DNA from: Denitrobaculum sp965232285
GTDB taxonomy: Bacteria; Pseudomonadota; Alphaproteobacteria; Kiloniellales; Kiloniellaceae
Reading direction: 5' to 3'
Length of the DNA: 64,000 bases
Assembly: GCA_965232285.1 (NCBI GenBank)
Contig: CBDDPL010000004.1
Location: 3,472,001-3,536,000 of the forward strand
The position numbers and the translations under genes are program-made. Below are positions 8,507 to 19,164 of the stretch, piece after piece. The number at the start of each line of letters is the position of its first letter. Position 1 is the stretch's first letter. The notes under the pieces are model-generated. The model worked only from the letters and a program-made list of their open reading frames with translations. It had not been told where the DNA came from and ran no database searches.

Positions 8507-10486
8507 ATGCCACAACGAAATCTGCTTGCTGGACTGGAGAACTTTCGAATCTCGGTTCGTATCGGTGTCCTTTCTGCTCTAAGCGTTGCCTCGACAATCA
8601 TCTTGAGCACTGCCTATCTCTACGGCGACCTCAACATGGGGTTGGCGTTGAGCAGGCTTCACGAGAATGCGCAACTGGCTCAGGCGGCACAGGAGATCGA
8701 GAATGGCGCGCTACAGATGCGCCGCCGAGAAAAAGATTTCATCATCCGCCGCGACCTAAAGTATGCCGAAAAATATGAGGCTTCGAAAAACGCCGTTATT
8801 GCTTCACTTGATGAAATGGCGGGCATGGCCGTCGCCGCACAAGTCCAAGAGGAAGGAGCCCGTCTCAAGGCGGGTATCATCGAACATGCCGAGCAATTCC
8901 AGCGAGTCGTTGAGCTAAACGAGCAGTTGGGACTGGATGAGCAAAGCGGTCTACAAGGCGCACTTCGCTCGGCCGTACACGCGGTTGAAAGCAAACTGAA
9001 AGAAGTCGGCGCTGACGCGTTGACAGTCAAGATGCTCATGATGCGGCGCCATGAAAAAGACTTCATGCTACGCGGCACGGAAAAATACATCGAGAGAATT
9101 GACCAGCGGCGGCAGGAGTTTGACGGCCTTCTTGCAGAGACCAATATATCCCAGGAGTTAAAGCAGGAAATATCAAGTTTGATGGATAGCTATCAGAAAG
9201 GTGTTCACAACTGGGCGGAGACCTATTTACTCTTAAAGAACACTGCACCACTTCTGAGTCAGATCTTTGCACGCATGGGTGATGACTTTGACCGGACTTT
9301 CGCCGTGGCGGCTGAAGGCTTCAGTGCCGCTGAAGCTTCGCTCGACGAAGCTCGGACCTTGACGGAAATCATCTTTCTGATCGTCGGTCTTGCGGTTCTG
9401 GCCGTTGCCGTATGTCTTGGAGCCATGATCGGCCGCAGCGTCAGTAAGCCAATCCAGAAGATGACAGCCGCCATTGTCGCACTTTCAGAAGGCGACACCA
9501 AACGTGAAATTCCCTCGACGCAAAACAAGGATGAAGTCGGCGATATCGCCCGGGCCGTTCTTGTCTTCAAGGAAAACGCTCTGGAGCGCGAACGCTTGGA
9601 AGCCGAACAGGGCGAACAGCGTGAAGCACAACGGAAGCGGGCCAAGGCTATCGAAAGCTTAATCGCCAACTTCGACAAGTCAGTGAAAAGAGCTTTGGGA
9701 ACCGTAACTTCGGCGTCGACCCAGCTTGATAACACGGCAAAGAACATGACCGATGCCGCCGCACATACCAGTCAACGCTCCGATTTGGCAGCAACCGCAG
9801 CGGAATCGGCCTCAACCAACGTCGCTACCGTGGCCTCCGCATCAGAGGAACTGAACAGTGCAATCGCCGAAATTGGCCGTCAAATGACGCACTCGACCGA
9901 TGTTTCGCACCGGGCAAAGAACGAAGCCGACCGGACAAGCGAAACGATGGGCGCGCTTGCCGATGCTGCGAAAAAGATCGGTGCGGTGGTCAACCTGATT
10001 CAGGACATCGCCGAGCAAACGAACCTTCTGGCGCTCAACGCCACAATCGAAGCAGCGCGCGCTGGCGATGCCGGGAAAGGCTTCGCGGTGGTGGCCGGCG
10101 AGGTAAAATCCCTAGCCAACCAGACCGCGAAGGCGACTGAAGAGATCAGCCAGCAGATCTCCACAATGCAAAGCTCGACCGGCGACGCCGTCACCGCTAT
10201 CGAGCGCGTGACCGGCACCATCGAACAGATGGCGGAAATCGCCACGGCGATCGCTTCCGCCATTGAAGAACAAAGTGCCGCGACTCAAGAGATCTCAAAG
10301 AACGTGCAGGAGGCCTCAGTTGGAACATCTGAGGTCACCAGCAACATTGCGGAAGTCAACAACGCTACCGGGGAAACAAGTCAGGCCGCTAATCAGGTGA
10401 CCAGTCTTGCATCAGACCTTTCCGAACAGGCAAGCAGTCTCGGTAAGGAAATCGAGAGCTTCTTGGAATCTGTCAAAGCCGCATAA
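8507..10486 (+). CDS. Methyl-accepting chemotaxis protein with HBM-like sensor domain
   Basis: A 659-residue transmembrane chemoreceptor. Membrane helices lie at about residues 18-40 and 293-316, enclosing a roughly 250-residue helical periplasmic domain. That domain contains two similar segments, MRRREKDFIIRRDLKYAEKY (71-90) and MRRHEKDFMLRGTEKYIERI (179-198), the internal duplication typical of the helical bimodular (HBM) sensor of McpS. A HAMP domain (about 316-370) and a full MCP signalling domain follow, with the hairpin tip (IAEQTNLLALNATIEAARAG) near 505-525. It should relay a small-molecule signal to CheA/CheW. HBM receptors of known ligand bind organic acids; the ligand here is unknown. 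No methyltransferase or che genes are nearby. Confidence 0.93.
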   Translation: MPQRNLLAGLENFRISVRIGVLSALSVASTIILSTAYLYGDLNMGLALSRLHENAQLAQAAQEIENGALQMRRREKDFIIRRDLKYAEKYEASKNAVIASLDEMAGMAVAAQVQEEGARLKAGIIEHAEQFQRVVELNEQLGLDEQSGLQGALRSAVHAVESKLKEVGADALTVKMLMMRRHEKDFMLRGTEKYIERIDQRRQEFDGLLAETNISQELKQEISSLMDSYQKGVHNWAETYLLLKNTAPLLSQIFARMGDDFDRTFAVAAEGFSAAEASLDEARTLTEIIFLIVGLAVLAVAVCLGAMIGRSVSKPIQKMTAAIVALSEGDTKREIPSTQNKDEVGDIARAVLVFKENALERERLEAEQGEQREAQRKRAKAIESLIANFDKSVKRALGTVTSASTQLDNTAKNMTDAAAHTSQRSDLAATAAESASTNVATVASASEELNSAIAEIGRQMTHSTDVSHRAKNEADRTSETMGALADAAKKIGAVVNLIQDIAEQTNLLALNATIEAARAGDAGKGFAVVAGEVKSLANQTAKATEEISQQISTMQSSTGDAVTAIERVTGTIEQMAEIATAIASAIEEQSAATQEISKNVQEASVGTSEVTSNIAEVNNATGETSQAANQVTSLASDLSEQASSLGKEIESFLESVKAA

Positions 10487-10503
10487 GGCCTGTACGGATC
10501 AGG

Positions 10504-11307
10504 TCAATGCCCGATGTTGAAATTGTTGTTCCCGTTCACATCCCGCCCGCGCACCAGATGGAGCGGCCGCACGCCGTAGCCCTGGGCCGGATGCTGCTTG
10601 CCGATTTCGGCGCCCAGCGCGTGATCGTAAAAGGAAGTCGCCGGCATCAGACGCACGATGAAGGCGGCGCGGCGTCTGTCGGTCCGATTGGCGCGGGAAC
10701 CGTGGATCATATAGACATCATGGAACGAGACCTGCCCGGCCTCCAGGATCAGGTCTTCGGCGGAGGCCTCGTCGAAATGCTCTGAGTCGCAGACCAGGTT
10801 GATGGTTTTGTCGTCGCCTTCGATCCAGGAATGGCTGTAGAGCTGGTGCGCCCGATGCGATCCGGGAATGAAGCGCATGGGCCCGTTCTCCGGCGTCACA
10901 TCATCCAGCGGGATCCAGATGGTCAGGGTCTCCAGCGGCCGGATCGGATAGTACTCCCCGTCCTGATGCCAGGGCGTTTCCTTGCCATTCTGCGCAGGCT
11001 TGCCGAAGATCGTCGTGCCCCAGAGAATGATGTCCTCGCCGATGAGCTGCGCCGCGGTTTCCATCAGCTCCGGCCGGGTCGCGAACTCCAGCCACTTCTC
11101 CGAGCCGATCACGCCTTGCGAGCCGCCGTTGGTCTGGTGCGGCGCCAGCATGATATCGCTCTCGAGATGGGCGTTGCGTGCCAGCAGCGCATCGTACTCC
11201 GCGCGCATCTCCGCAATCACCGCGTCGGGCAAGCGGTAGGACGGCACCACCCAGCCCTTTTCCCGATAGGCCCGCAGTTCTTCTTCATTCAAAGCCGTCG
11301 CCGTCAT
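10504..11307 (-). CDS. Phytanoyl-CoA dioxygenase (PhyH) family oxygenase
   Basis: An Fe(II)/2-oxoglutarate-dependent oxygenase of 267 residues in the cytoplasm. The iron triad is visible as His114-X-Asp116 (WHQDGEY) and His202 (MIHGSRANR). The nearby arginines and PLDDVTPENGPMRFIPGSH are typical of the PhyH/EctD superfamily. A longer frame upstream exists, but the ATG used here has a strong GGGAGGTGGA ribosome-binding site. Substrates in this family range from phytanoyl-CoA to ectoine and quaternary amines. Given the methylamine theme a betaine-type substrate is possible, but that is speculation. It is convergent with the chemoreceptor gene. Confidence 0.85.
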   Translation of the reverse strand: MTATALNEEELRAYREKGWVVPSYRLPDAVIAEMRAEYDALLARNAHLESDIMLAPHQTNGGSQGVIGSEKWLEFATRPELMETAAQLIGEDIILWGTTIFGKPAQNGKETPWHQDGEYYPIRPLETLTIWIPLDDVTPENGPMRFIPGSHRAHQLYSHSWIEGDDKTINLVCDSEHFDEASAEDLILEAGQVSFHDVYMIHGSRANRTDRRRAAFIVRLMPATSFYDHALGAEIGKQHPAQGYGVRPLHLVRGRDVNGNNNFNIGH

Positions 11308-11649
11308 TCCACCTCCCACAGATTTCGACAAGCAAAGCACAACTGCGGTTTCACCGGCAGCAAAAAACGAACCTGCACATTTGTCGCACCTCAATCACGG
11401 CGTGAATTGACCTGCATCAAAGCGCCTACCCCGGATCTGTTCTTTCTTTCATCCGCCTGGCGGGGTTCTCCCTCTTAAAGGCCGCGCTTTTCAGATTCGA
11501 CGCCGATTGCCGTCACGCCCTGACAGCCTGACGGGGGTCTCTTGCTGAGCCTCGGCACGTCTCTGAATTCCGGCCGACAAGCATCAGGCAGCTCAAGGCA
11601 ACTGAACGGCTCCGCCTCGCGTGAAAGGACGGAGCGAAACGGAGATGAC

Positions 11650-12597
11650 ATGAACATTAGGCGTTGCAGATCCGCGGTCTGTTTCACCGCGCTTTCGGCT
11701 TTCCTCGCGGCGGGCGCGCTGTCCCAGCCAAGCCTCGCGTCAGAGGACTTCTTCAATCCCTTCGGCTTCGAGCTGGAAGGCTCCCTCGGCGAGAACGGCC
11801 ACAGCCGCTACGTCGCGCCGCTGACCAATCCGATCTTCAACGAGACGCCGCACATCACCACCGAGGCCCGGGCTTTCTACTTCTACCACGCCCTGCCGAA
11901 TGACTTCGTGACCGGCGGCGGTGACGTCAATCTCGCAGCGCTCCAGCTTCGCGTCGCCATCACCGACCGGCTCGGCTTCATCGCCACCAAGGACGGTTAC
12001 GCCGACTTCAATTTCGACGAAGTCCTGCCCGACGAATCCGGCTTCGCGAACGTCGCGCTCGGCTTCAAGTATGCCCTGATCTCCCGGCCCGAGGACGAGA
12101 CCATCCTGACCGCCGGCCTGCGCTACGAGATCCCCATCAACGATCTGGAGACTGGCGGCATCGAGCTGCAGGGTGACGGCGACGGCTTCCTCAATCCCTT
12201 CCTGACCGGCGCCACGGTGCTGGGTGACTTCGGCCTGCAGGCCAGCATCGGGGCCAACCTCGCCCTCGACACGGACGAGGACACCTCGATCCTGCACTAC
12301 TCCCTGCACGGCGACTATGAGCTCTTCGAGGGTTTCTTCCCCCTGCTCGAGCTCAACGGCTTTACCGCGATCGATAATGGCAGGCGTCTGACCGGCGCGC
12401 TCGGCGACCTGGACGGCGTTGACGTGCTGAACTTCGGCAGCGAAGACCGCGACACCACGATCACGGTGGGCGGCGGCTTCCGCTACCGCTTCGACGACAA
12501 CGTCCAGCTCGGCCTGGGCGCCGAAACCCCCATCACCGACAAGGACGACACGATCTTCGATTACCGGGTCTATGTGGACCTGGTGCTGTCGATGTAA
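11650..12597 (+). CDS. Putative outer-membrane beta-barrel protein
   Basis: The 315-residue protein has a Sec signal peptide (MNIRRCRSAVCFTALSAFLA, cleavage probably after LSQPSLA) and a C-terminal half of alternating amphipathic strands ending in YRVYVDLVLSM. These fit an outer-membrane barrel like those in the phenol meta-pathway/transporter group. I do not recognise a specific family. The start chosen has a GGAG ribosome-binding site seven bases upstream; the frame extends further upstream without support. It stands alone with about 340 bp to the divergent PhyH gene. Confidence 0.7.
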   Translation: MNIRRCRSAVCFTALSAFLAAGALSQPSLASEDFFNPFGFELEGSLGENGHSRYVAPLTNPIFNETPHITTEARAFYFYHALPNDFVTGGGDVNLAALQLRVAITDRLGFIATKDGYADFNFDEVLPDESGFANVALGFKYALISRPEDETILTAGLRYEIPINDLETGGIELQGDGDGFLNPFLTGATVLGDFGLQASIGANLALDTDEDTSILHYSLHGDYELFEGFFPLLELNGFTAIDNGRRLTGALGDLDGVDVLNFGSEDRDTTITVGGGFRYRFDDNVQLGLGAETPITDKDDTIFDYRVYVDLVLSM

Positions 12598-12764
12598 ACC
12601 ACTTTTCCCGGCAAGGCCCCCTGGCGCCAGCAGGCCGCGTCAGGGGTCCATCCGGTCTCGAACCGAAAGGCAGCATTTTACGCATTCTTAACCGCGCAAA
12701 CCTACGATCCGCCTGAAATCAACTTTACTTACAGTCGCACAATAATTTCGCGGCTTTTCTTGTA

Positions 12765-14540
12765 TTGACGATATCAGGGGTTGGGGATTTGCCAAGATTT
12801 TCTCGTAGTTTTGTATGGCTGTTCATCGTCCCACTGCCCATCGCGATTGCCATCTGCTCCGGCCTGGTTCTCATTTTCTTCCCTCACTTGACCGAAAACA
12901 ACGCGCGCCAGAACGCCACGGCCGCCGCTTTGCAGATGATCAATCAGATCGAAATCGTGCGTTCTCTTTATGGAAAGAACGTCGTCAGCAAGGTCGTCAA
13001 CAACTCGGACCTCTCGACCTCGGTTCACCACAAAACCGAGGAAGACACGGTGCCGCCGCCAGCGACCTTCATTCTGGATATCAGCGAGGCGCTGTCGGAG
13101 CAGGAGAACACGCGCTTCAAGTTCTATAGTCCCTTTCCCTTTGAAAACCGGCAGGGGCGTCAACTCGACGGTTTTCAGCAGCAAGCCTGGGACTTTCTCG
13201 TCGAGAATCCAAACGAGACCTTCGTTCGTCAGGAGACGGTGAACGGCCAGCAGATGGTGCGCGTGGCCGTTGCGGATGTCTTTGAACAGCAAAGCTGTGT
13301 CGATTGCCATAACGCGCATCCCGCGAGCCTGAAGACCGGCTGGAACCTGGGCGACGTGCGCGGTGTACTGGAGATCGAGACCAACATCGATGCGCAACTG
13401 GCGCAAGGTGCGACACTGAATCGCAGCGTTATCACGGGCACCCTGTTCGTCGGTCTGATCCTGACCCTGCTGACCGTCCTGACGGCGCTGGGCGTCTCCC
13501 GGCCGCTGCGTGCCATGACCCACTGCATGAAGCAGCTTGCCGCCGGAAAGACAGATGTCGCGATCCCGGGCCTGACAAACCGGACGGAAGTCGGCGAAAT
13601 GGCCTCGGCGGTGGAGATCTTCCGCGACAATGCCGTCCGCAACCAGGATCTGGAGCGGCAGCAGGAAAGGCGGCGCGCGGCGGACCAGGCCCGCATCGAG
13701 AAGATGGAAGCCATCACGAGCACCTTCCAGAACAAGGTCACCGGAATCGTCAACGCGGTCTCGAACACCTCGGAGGCCTTGAAGGCCTCGGCCCAGACCA
13801 TGACCGCCACGGCCAGCCGCACCTACGCCCAGTCGGACACCTCCATCGAAGCCTCGGAGCGAACGGCGGCCAACATCGAGGCGGTGGTGGAGTCGGCGGC
13901 GGACCTGGCGGTCTCCATCAAGGAAATCAAAGGCGAGGTCGATCAGTCCCAGAACACCACCCGCCGCGCCGTGACGACCGCGCAGGAAGCCAGCGAAGAG
14001 ATCAAGGGCCTGGAGACCGCCGCTCAGAAAATCGGCGACGTGGTCAAGCTGATCACCGAAATCGCGGAACAGACCCACCTGCTCGCCCTCAACGCGACCA
14101 TCGAAGCCGCCCGGGCGGGAGAAGCCGGCAAGGGCTTCGCCGTGGTCGCCGGCGAGGTGAAGAACCTGGCCGACCAGACCGCCAAGGCGACTGAGGAGAT
14201 CAGCGCGCACATCGAGGCGATTCAGTCGGTGACCAAGGAAGCGGTGTCGCGCATCGAGGGCGTAACCGGCGCCATCGACGACATCAACAGCATCTCGCAA
14301 AAGATCTCGGCCGGTGTGGAGGAGCAGAGATCCGCCACCGAAAGCATTGCCGGCAGCACCGAACGCTCCGCCACGGACACCCGCGACGTCAACGGCACCA
14401 TCTGTAACTTCCGCGACGCCTCGGCCGAAACCAAGGATTCCGCGCAGGACGTGCTCGCCGCCGCGACCGAACTCTCCACCAAAGCCAAGAGCCTGGAAGA
14501 AGAGATCGACAGTTTCCTGGCCAGCGTCAAAGAGGCTTAG
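12765..14540 (+). CDS. Methyl-accepting chemotaxis protein with haem-c (Tll0287-like) sensor domain
   Basis: A 591-residue chemoreceptor. Membrane helices near residues 18-40 and 222-244 flank a periplasmic domain that contains a c-type haem motif, CVDCH, at 178-182 (QQSCVDCHNAHP). The region around it resembles the DUF3365/Tll0287-like domain. HAMP follows (about 245-300), then the MCP signalling domain with IAEQTHLLALNATIEAARAG. It is likely to sense redox state, oxygen or NO through covalent haem, but that is inferred from family knowledge. The start is unclear. TTG at 12765 lacks a ribosome-binding site, while TTG at 12789 follows AGGGG; no ATG fits. Confidence 0.9.
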   Translation: MTISGVGDLPRFSRSFVWLFIVPLPIAIAICSGLVLIFFPHLTENNARQNATAAALQMINQIEIVRSLYGKNVVSKVVNNSDLSTSVHHKTEEDTVPPPATFILDISEALSEQENTRFKFYSPFPFENRQGRQLDGFQQQAWDFLVENPNETFVRQETVNGQQMVRVAVADVFEQQSCVDCHNAHPASLKTGWNLGDVRGVLEIETNIDAQLAQGATLNRSVITGTLFVGLILTLLTVLTALGVSRPLRAMTHCMKQLAAGKTDVAIPGLTNRTEVGEMASAVEIFRDNAVRNQDLERQQERRRAADQARIEKMEAITSTFQNKVTGIVNAVSNTSEALKASAQTMTATASRTYAQSDTSIEASERTAANIEAVVESAADLAVSIKEIKGEVDQSQNTTRRAVTTAQEASEEIKGLETAAQKIGDVVKLITEIAEQTHLLALNATIEAARAGEAGKGFAVVAGEVKNLADQTAKATEEISAHIEAIQSVTKEAVSRIEGVTGAIDDINSISQKISAGVEEQRSATESIAGSTERSATDTRDVNGTICNFRDASAETKDSAQDVLAAATELSTKAKSLEEEIDSFLASVKEA

Positions 14541-14624
14541 ACCAGAGACCCGGGTTACAGGGAATCGCTTCTGGCGCCCCGTTCCCCGGTGCATCTGATC
14601 TAAACACTTGCGGCCCGCATCCCG

Positions 14625-16517
<1,893 letters not shown>

Positions 16518-16772
16518 GGTCTCGTATCCTGCATCGCGATGACGAGACCTGCGCCCAGGGTCGTAGAGCAGCGCAGTCGCTCGTCACGTTTAAAGCTGAT
16601 GATGATTTTGAGAGGGATGAAAATCCGGCGGGGTTCGGTCCAGGCCACAATCCGGTCAAAGCCGGGGCCAGGTCTAAACCAGAGCCGGGTCGAAGGCGGA
16701 TCCGCCCCCGAAGGGCGAAATCACCGGGCCGGTGGGAGTTCGCGCATCATTTTCATCTACATGTTCCTCTTT

Positions 16773-16884
16773 TAGAGCGATTCGCGTTCCAGCTTAAACC
16801 TAACAACTCGAAACTCGCGTTCGAAATCAGCAGGATGCTGATTGAGAGGCAGTGAGTTTTGAGTCTGCTTAACGCGAACTGCTC
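16773..16884. repeat. Nested palindromic repeat element
   Basis: GAGCGATTCGCGTT at the left end and AACGCGAACTGCTC at the right end are near-complementary (12 of 14). Inside, ACTCGAAACTC near 16807 can pair with GAGTTTTGAGT near 16853 (10 of 11). The centre holds AATCAGCA-GGA-TGCTGATT. The whole 112 bp can thus fold as one long hairpin. The terminal sequence looks like a dispersed palindromic repeat of the kind common between genes in alphaproteobacteria, but I see only one copy here. Confidence 0.55.
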
Positions 16885-17001
16885 AGGGTGAGGGGAAGCT
16901 ATACGATCCTGAGGCGAAAGTCGAGAGGCGAAATACTATCGCGCGGAGACAGTTCTGTGACAAACGCGCCACGGCAGGCCCAGATACTTTGCTTTCAGGG
17001 G

Positions 17002-17033
17002 AAAAAAACGGAGGACCCGACGGGATCCTCCGT
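17002..17033 (-). terminator. Strong intrinsic terminator on the minus strand, no assigned gene
   Basis: On the minus strand an 8-bp perfect stem (ACGGAGGA with TCCTCCGT), extended by a CCC/GGG inner pair, is followed by seven T residues. Nothing protein-coding runs leftward into it: the next gene to the right is on the plus strand. It therefore probably ends an unannotated transcript starting somewhere in 17040-17280. Confidence 0.8.
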
Positions 17034-17230
17034 TGAAGTTGACGGGGGTACTAACCTGGCAAGACTTGCGCCCGCTTGACGCGCGACCCGGGCCGGCAGG
17101 GCGGGGGAAAGGACTCAGCCCTGAAATGCCACTCTTTGATGCCCCTGCTCCATGATCTCTGTTTGACGAAACGATGAAACTTTAACGTCGGCCACCCAAA
17201 GCCCTCACATCTCCGCACGTTGGGGTGAAA
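17002..17230 (-). ncRNA. Candidate small RNA (minus strand) ending at the orphan terminator
   Basis: The stretch to the right of the orphan terminator has no convincing reading frame on the minus strand. There is only a 12-codon frame starting ATGGAGCAGGGGCATC near 17152, which could be a leader peptide. The transcript would be roughly 150-230 nt, with the 5' end unknown. It does not match 6S RNA, SRP RNA or tmRNA as far as I can see. Confidence 0.25.
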
Positions 17231-17280
17231 GCGGGCTGCCGCGCTCCCTTGTCCGCAGTAGGATTGGTAAGAAGTCAGGA

Positions 17281-18717
17281 TTGCGCAAAAGCCGAAGGAG
17301 GCCGCTTCTGTCCAACCCGATCTTTCGCCTCGCCGCGGTTCTGTTCCTCGCCGCGAGCTTCATCACTCGGCCCGCCGCCTCACCTACGCGCGCCGAGGAA
17401 GACCTGCTCGCCCTCAGCAAGGACCTCCTGATCGGCAGCGATGCCGCGCGGGCGGCCGCCGCCGAGACTCTGATCGCGCGCGGCGATCCGGACATGATCC
17501 CCTCCCTGGTGCTGCTGATGCGCATCGGCGGCGCGCATGTGGTGACCCAGCGCGTTCTGAGGGCCCTGACCGGAGAGACGCTGCCCACCTGGCGCGACGC
17601 CATGCGCTATCAGGAGGCCCATCCCCAGATCACGCCGCATCCGAGCTACAGCGATCTCAAGCTCTGGTACTGGAGCGGGATCGACCCGCGCTTCCGGGAT
17701 TTTTTCGAAAGCGACGCCGCGTTCAAGAACGACCCTGAAGCCAAGGACCCGACCGGCCGCGCGGCCCTGCGCATCCGCTTCGAGGAGATCACCTGGGGCG
17801 GCGTGCAGGTCGACGGCATCCCCTCCCTCGACAAGCCGGCGCTGATCCCGGCGGCGGAGGCGGATTACCTGCGCGAAGAGGATCTGGTCTTCGGGGTGGA
17901 GATCGCGGGCGACGCCCGCGCCTATCCCCTGCGCATCATGAACTGGCACGAGATGTTCAACGACGTCATCGGCGGGGTGCCGGTGGCGTTGGCCTACTGC
18001 ACCCTCTGCGGCGCCGGCATCCTCTACGAGACCGCGGTGGAGGGCCGGGAGACGCCCTTCGTCTTCGGCTCCTCGGGCTTGCTCTACCGCTCCAACAAGC
18101 TGATGTTCGACCGCCAGACCCAGAGCCTCTGGAACCAGTTCACCGGCGAGCCGGTCACCGGCCCCCTGGCCCACTCCGGCATCAGGCTCAAGATCCGCCC
18201 GACCACCATCACCTCCTGGTCTGCCTGGCGCGCCCGCCACCCGGATACCCGCGTCCTCTCCCTGGAGACCGGCCACATCCGCGACTACGACCCCGGCGTC
18301 GCCTACCGCGACTACTTCGCCTCCCCCGACCTGATGTTCCCGACGATCACCGACCAGGCCCGCCTGCGCCAGAAAGACCGCATCTACGGCCTCCGCCTCG
18401 CCGGCGGCGCCAAGGCCTGGCCCCTGACCGCCTTCGCCAGCGAACCGGTGATCAACGACCGGGTGGGCTTTACGAATGTGGTACTGGTCGGGGAGGCCGG
18501 GACGCAAACGGTGCGGGCCTATGAGCGGGGGGAGGTCGTTTTTTCAGGAGATGGAACGGGTCTGGAGGGGCCGGGTGGAGTCTGGCGGATGACGGAAGAC
18601 GCGCTGATCGGGCCGGAGGGCGAGCGGCTGCCAAGGCTGCCGGGGCATGTGGCTTACTGGTTTGCGTGGGATGGGTACTTGGGGGCGGAGAGTGAGTTGT
18701 ATGGGGTGGGGGAGTAA
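17281..18717 (+). CDS. DUF3179 domain protein, exported
   Basis: A 478-residue protein with a basic N-terminus and hydrophobic stretch (FRLAAVLFLAASFITRP), suggesting export to the periplasm or a membrane anchor. The DUF3179 signature is clear: ALAYCTLCGAGILYE, then FGSSGLLYRSNKLMFDRQTQSLW. The AYCTLCG pair of cysteines is invariant in this family, whose function is unknown. The start is TTG here, with CAGGA close by; a little shorter product is possible. It is a single gene bounded by non-coding DNA on the left and the accessory island on the right. Confidence 0.82.
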   Translation: MRKSRRRPLLSNPIFRLAAVLFLAASFITRPAASPTRAEEDLLALSKDLLIGSDAARAAAAETLIARGDPDMIPSLVLLMRIGGAHVVTQRVLRALTGETLPTWRDAMRYQEAHPQITPHPSYSDLKLWYWSGIDPRFRDFFESDAAFKNDPEAKDPTGRAALRIRFEEITWGGVQVDGIPSLDKPALIPAAEADYLREEDLVFGVEIAGDARAYPLRIMNWHEMFNDVIGGVPVALAYCTLCGAGILYETAVEGRETPFVFGSSGLLYRSNKLMFDRQTQSLWNQFTGEPVTGPLAHSGIRLKIRPTTITSWSAWRARHPDTRVLSLETGHIRDYDPGVAYRDYFASPDLMFPTITDQARLRQKDRIYGLRLAGGAKAWPLTAFASEPVINDRVGFTNVVLVGEAGTQTVRAYERGEVVFSGDGTGLEGPGGVWRMTEDALIGPEGERLPRLPGHVAYWFAWDGYLGAESELYGVGE

Positions 18718-18771
18718 GATGACCTGGCTGTCCGACGTGAGATACTCGCTCGTGAGGCTATGGCATCCAAC

Positions 18772-18797
18772 GCACGCACAAACGAAGACCTAACCCC
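18772..18797 (+). repeat. Dispersed short repeat, copy A (left edge of island)
   Basis: GCACGCACAAACGAAGACCT followed by AACCCC. It shares the pattern CGCACAAA-n-r-AArACCT-rr-CCC with copies at 19601-19627 (same strand) and 22711-22740 (opposite strand). It lies 54 bp after the DUF3179 gene and marks where the A+T-richer orphan genes begin. Confidence 0.45.
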
Positions 18798-18945
18798 GTC
18801 GAGACCCGCGAGCAGTAAGCGAGAGGCCCATGAACCAAAAACAGATGAGCGAACATCCGGGGCCTCTGTTGGGAAAGCAGAGTGAACCCGAACGTCCGCC
18901 CATTCAGTCAGCTTTGCGTCATTTACGACAGAACATCACAGATGA

Positions 18946-19164
18946 TTACTGCGGGATCGTCGAAAACTCCGCTTCGCTGAGATCACCGCTGCCATCGGCA
19001 TCGGCAGCCTTGAAAATCTCTTCCGTCAGGTTGGGCATAACCGTTGCGGCTTCCTGAGCGCTAACGCTTCCGCTCGCGTCGGTATCGGCGTCCGCGAAGG
19101 ATGCCGCGAACGCAGCCGACGAGGCGAAGAGAGAGATGAGAGCAACTCCAAGTACTTTCTTCAT
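18946..19164 (-). CDS. Small exported EF-hand calcium-binding protein
   Basis: A 72-residue protein with an N-terminal signal peptide (MKKVLGVALISLFASSAAFA) and two canonical 12-residue EF-hand loops. These are Asp27-X-Asp29-X-Ser31-Gly-Ser33-X-Ser35-X-X-Glu38 and Asp55-X-Asp57-Gly-Ser59-Gly-Asp61-X-Ser63-X-X-Glu66. It should bind calcium in the periplasm. The start with an AAGGAA ribosome-binding site is preferred over an upstream in-frame ATG that would spoil the signal peptide. Its role is unknown. Confidence 0.82.
   Translation of the reverse strand: MKKVLGVALISLFASSAAFAASFADADTDASGSVSAQEAATVMPNLTEEIFKAADADGSGDLSEAEFSTIPQ

Larger units (their letters stand above)
16518..17280. other. Long non-coding gap with repeat and opposite-strand terminator
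   Basis: About 760 bp with no supported gene. It contains a nested palindrome (16773-16884) and a strong terminator reading leftward (17002-17033), both listed separately. A short frame at 16539-16775 has no ribosome-binding site or recognisable sequence and was rejected. Confidence 0.6.

Noticed and set aside
12774..14594. 606-codon minus-strand frame opposite a chemoreceptor
   Set aside because: Composition is Gly/Asp/Arg-rich without motifs, whereas the plus frame has HAMP, MCP and CxxCH features.
17002..17280. Possible 6S or SRP RNA
   Set aside because: Diagnostic loops of those RNAs were not found; kept only as an unnamed small-RNA candidate.
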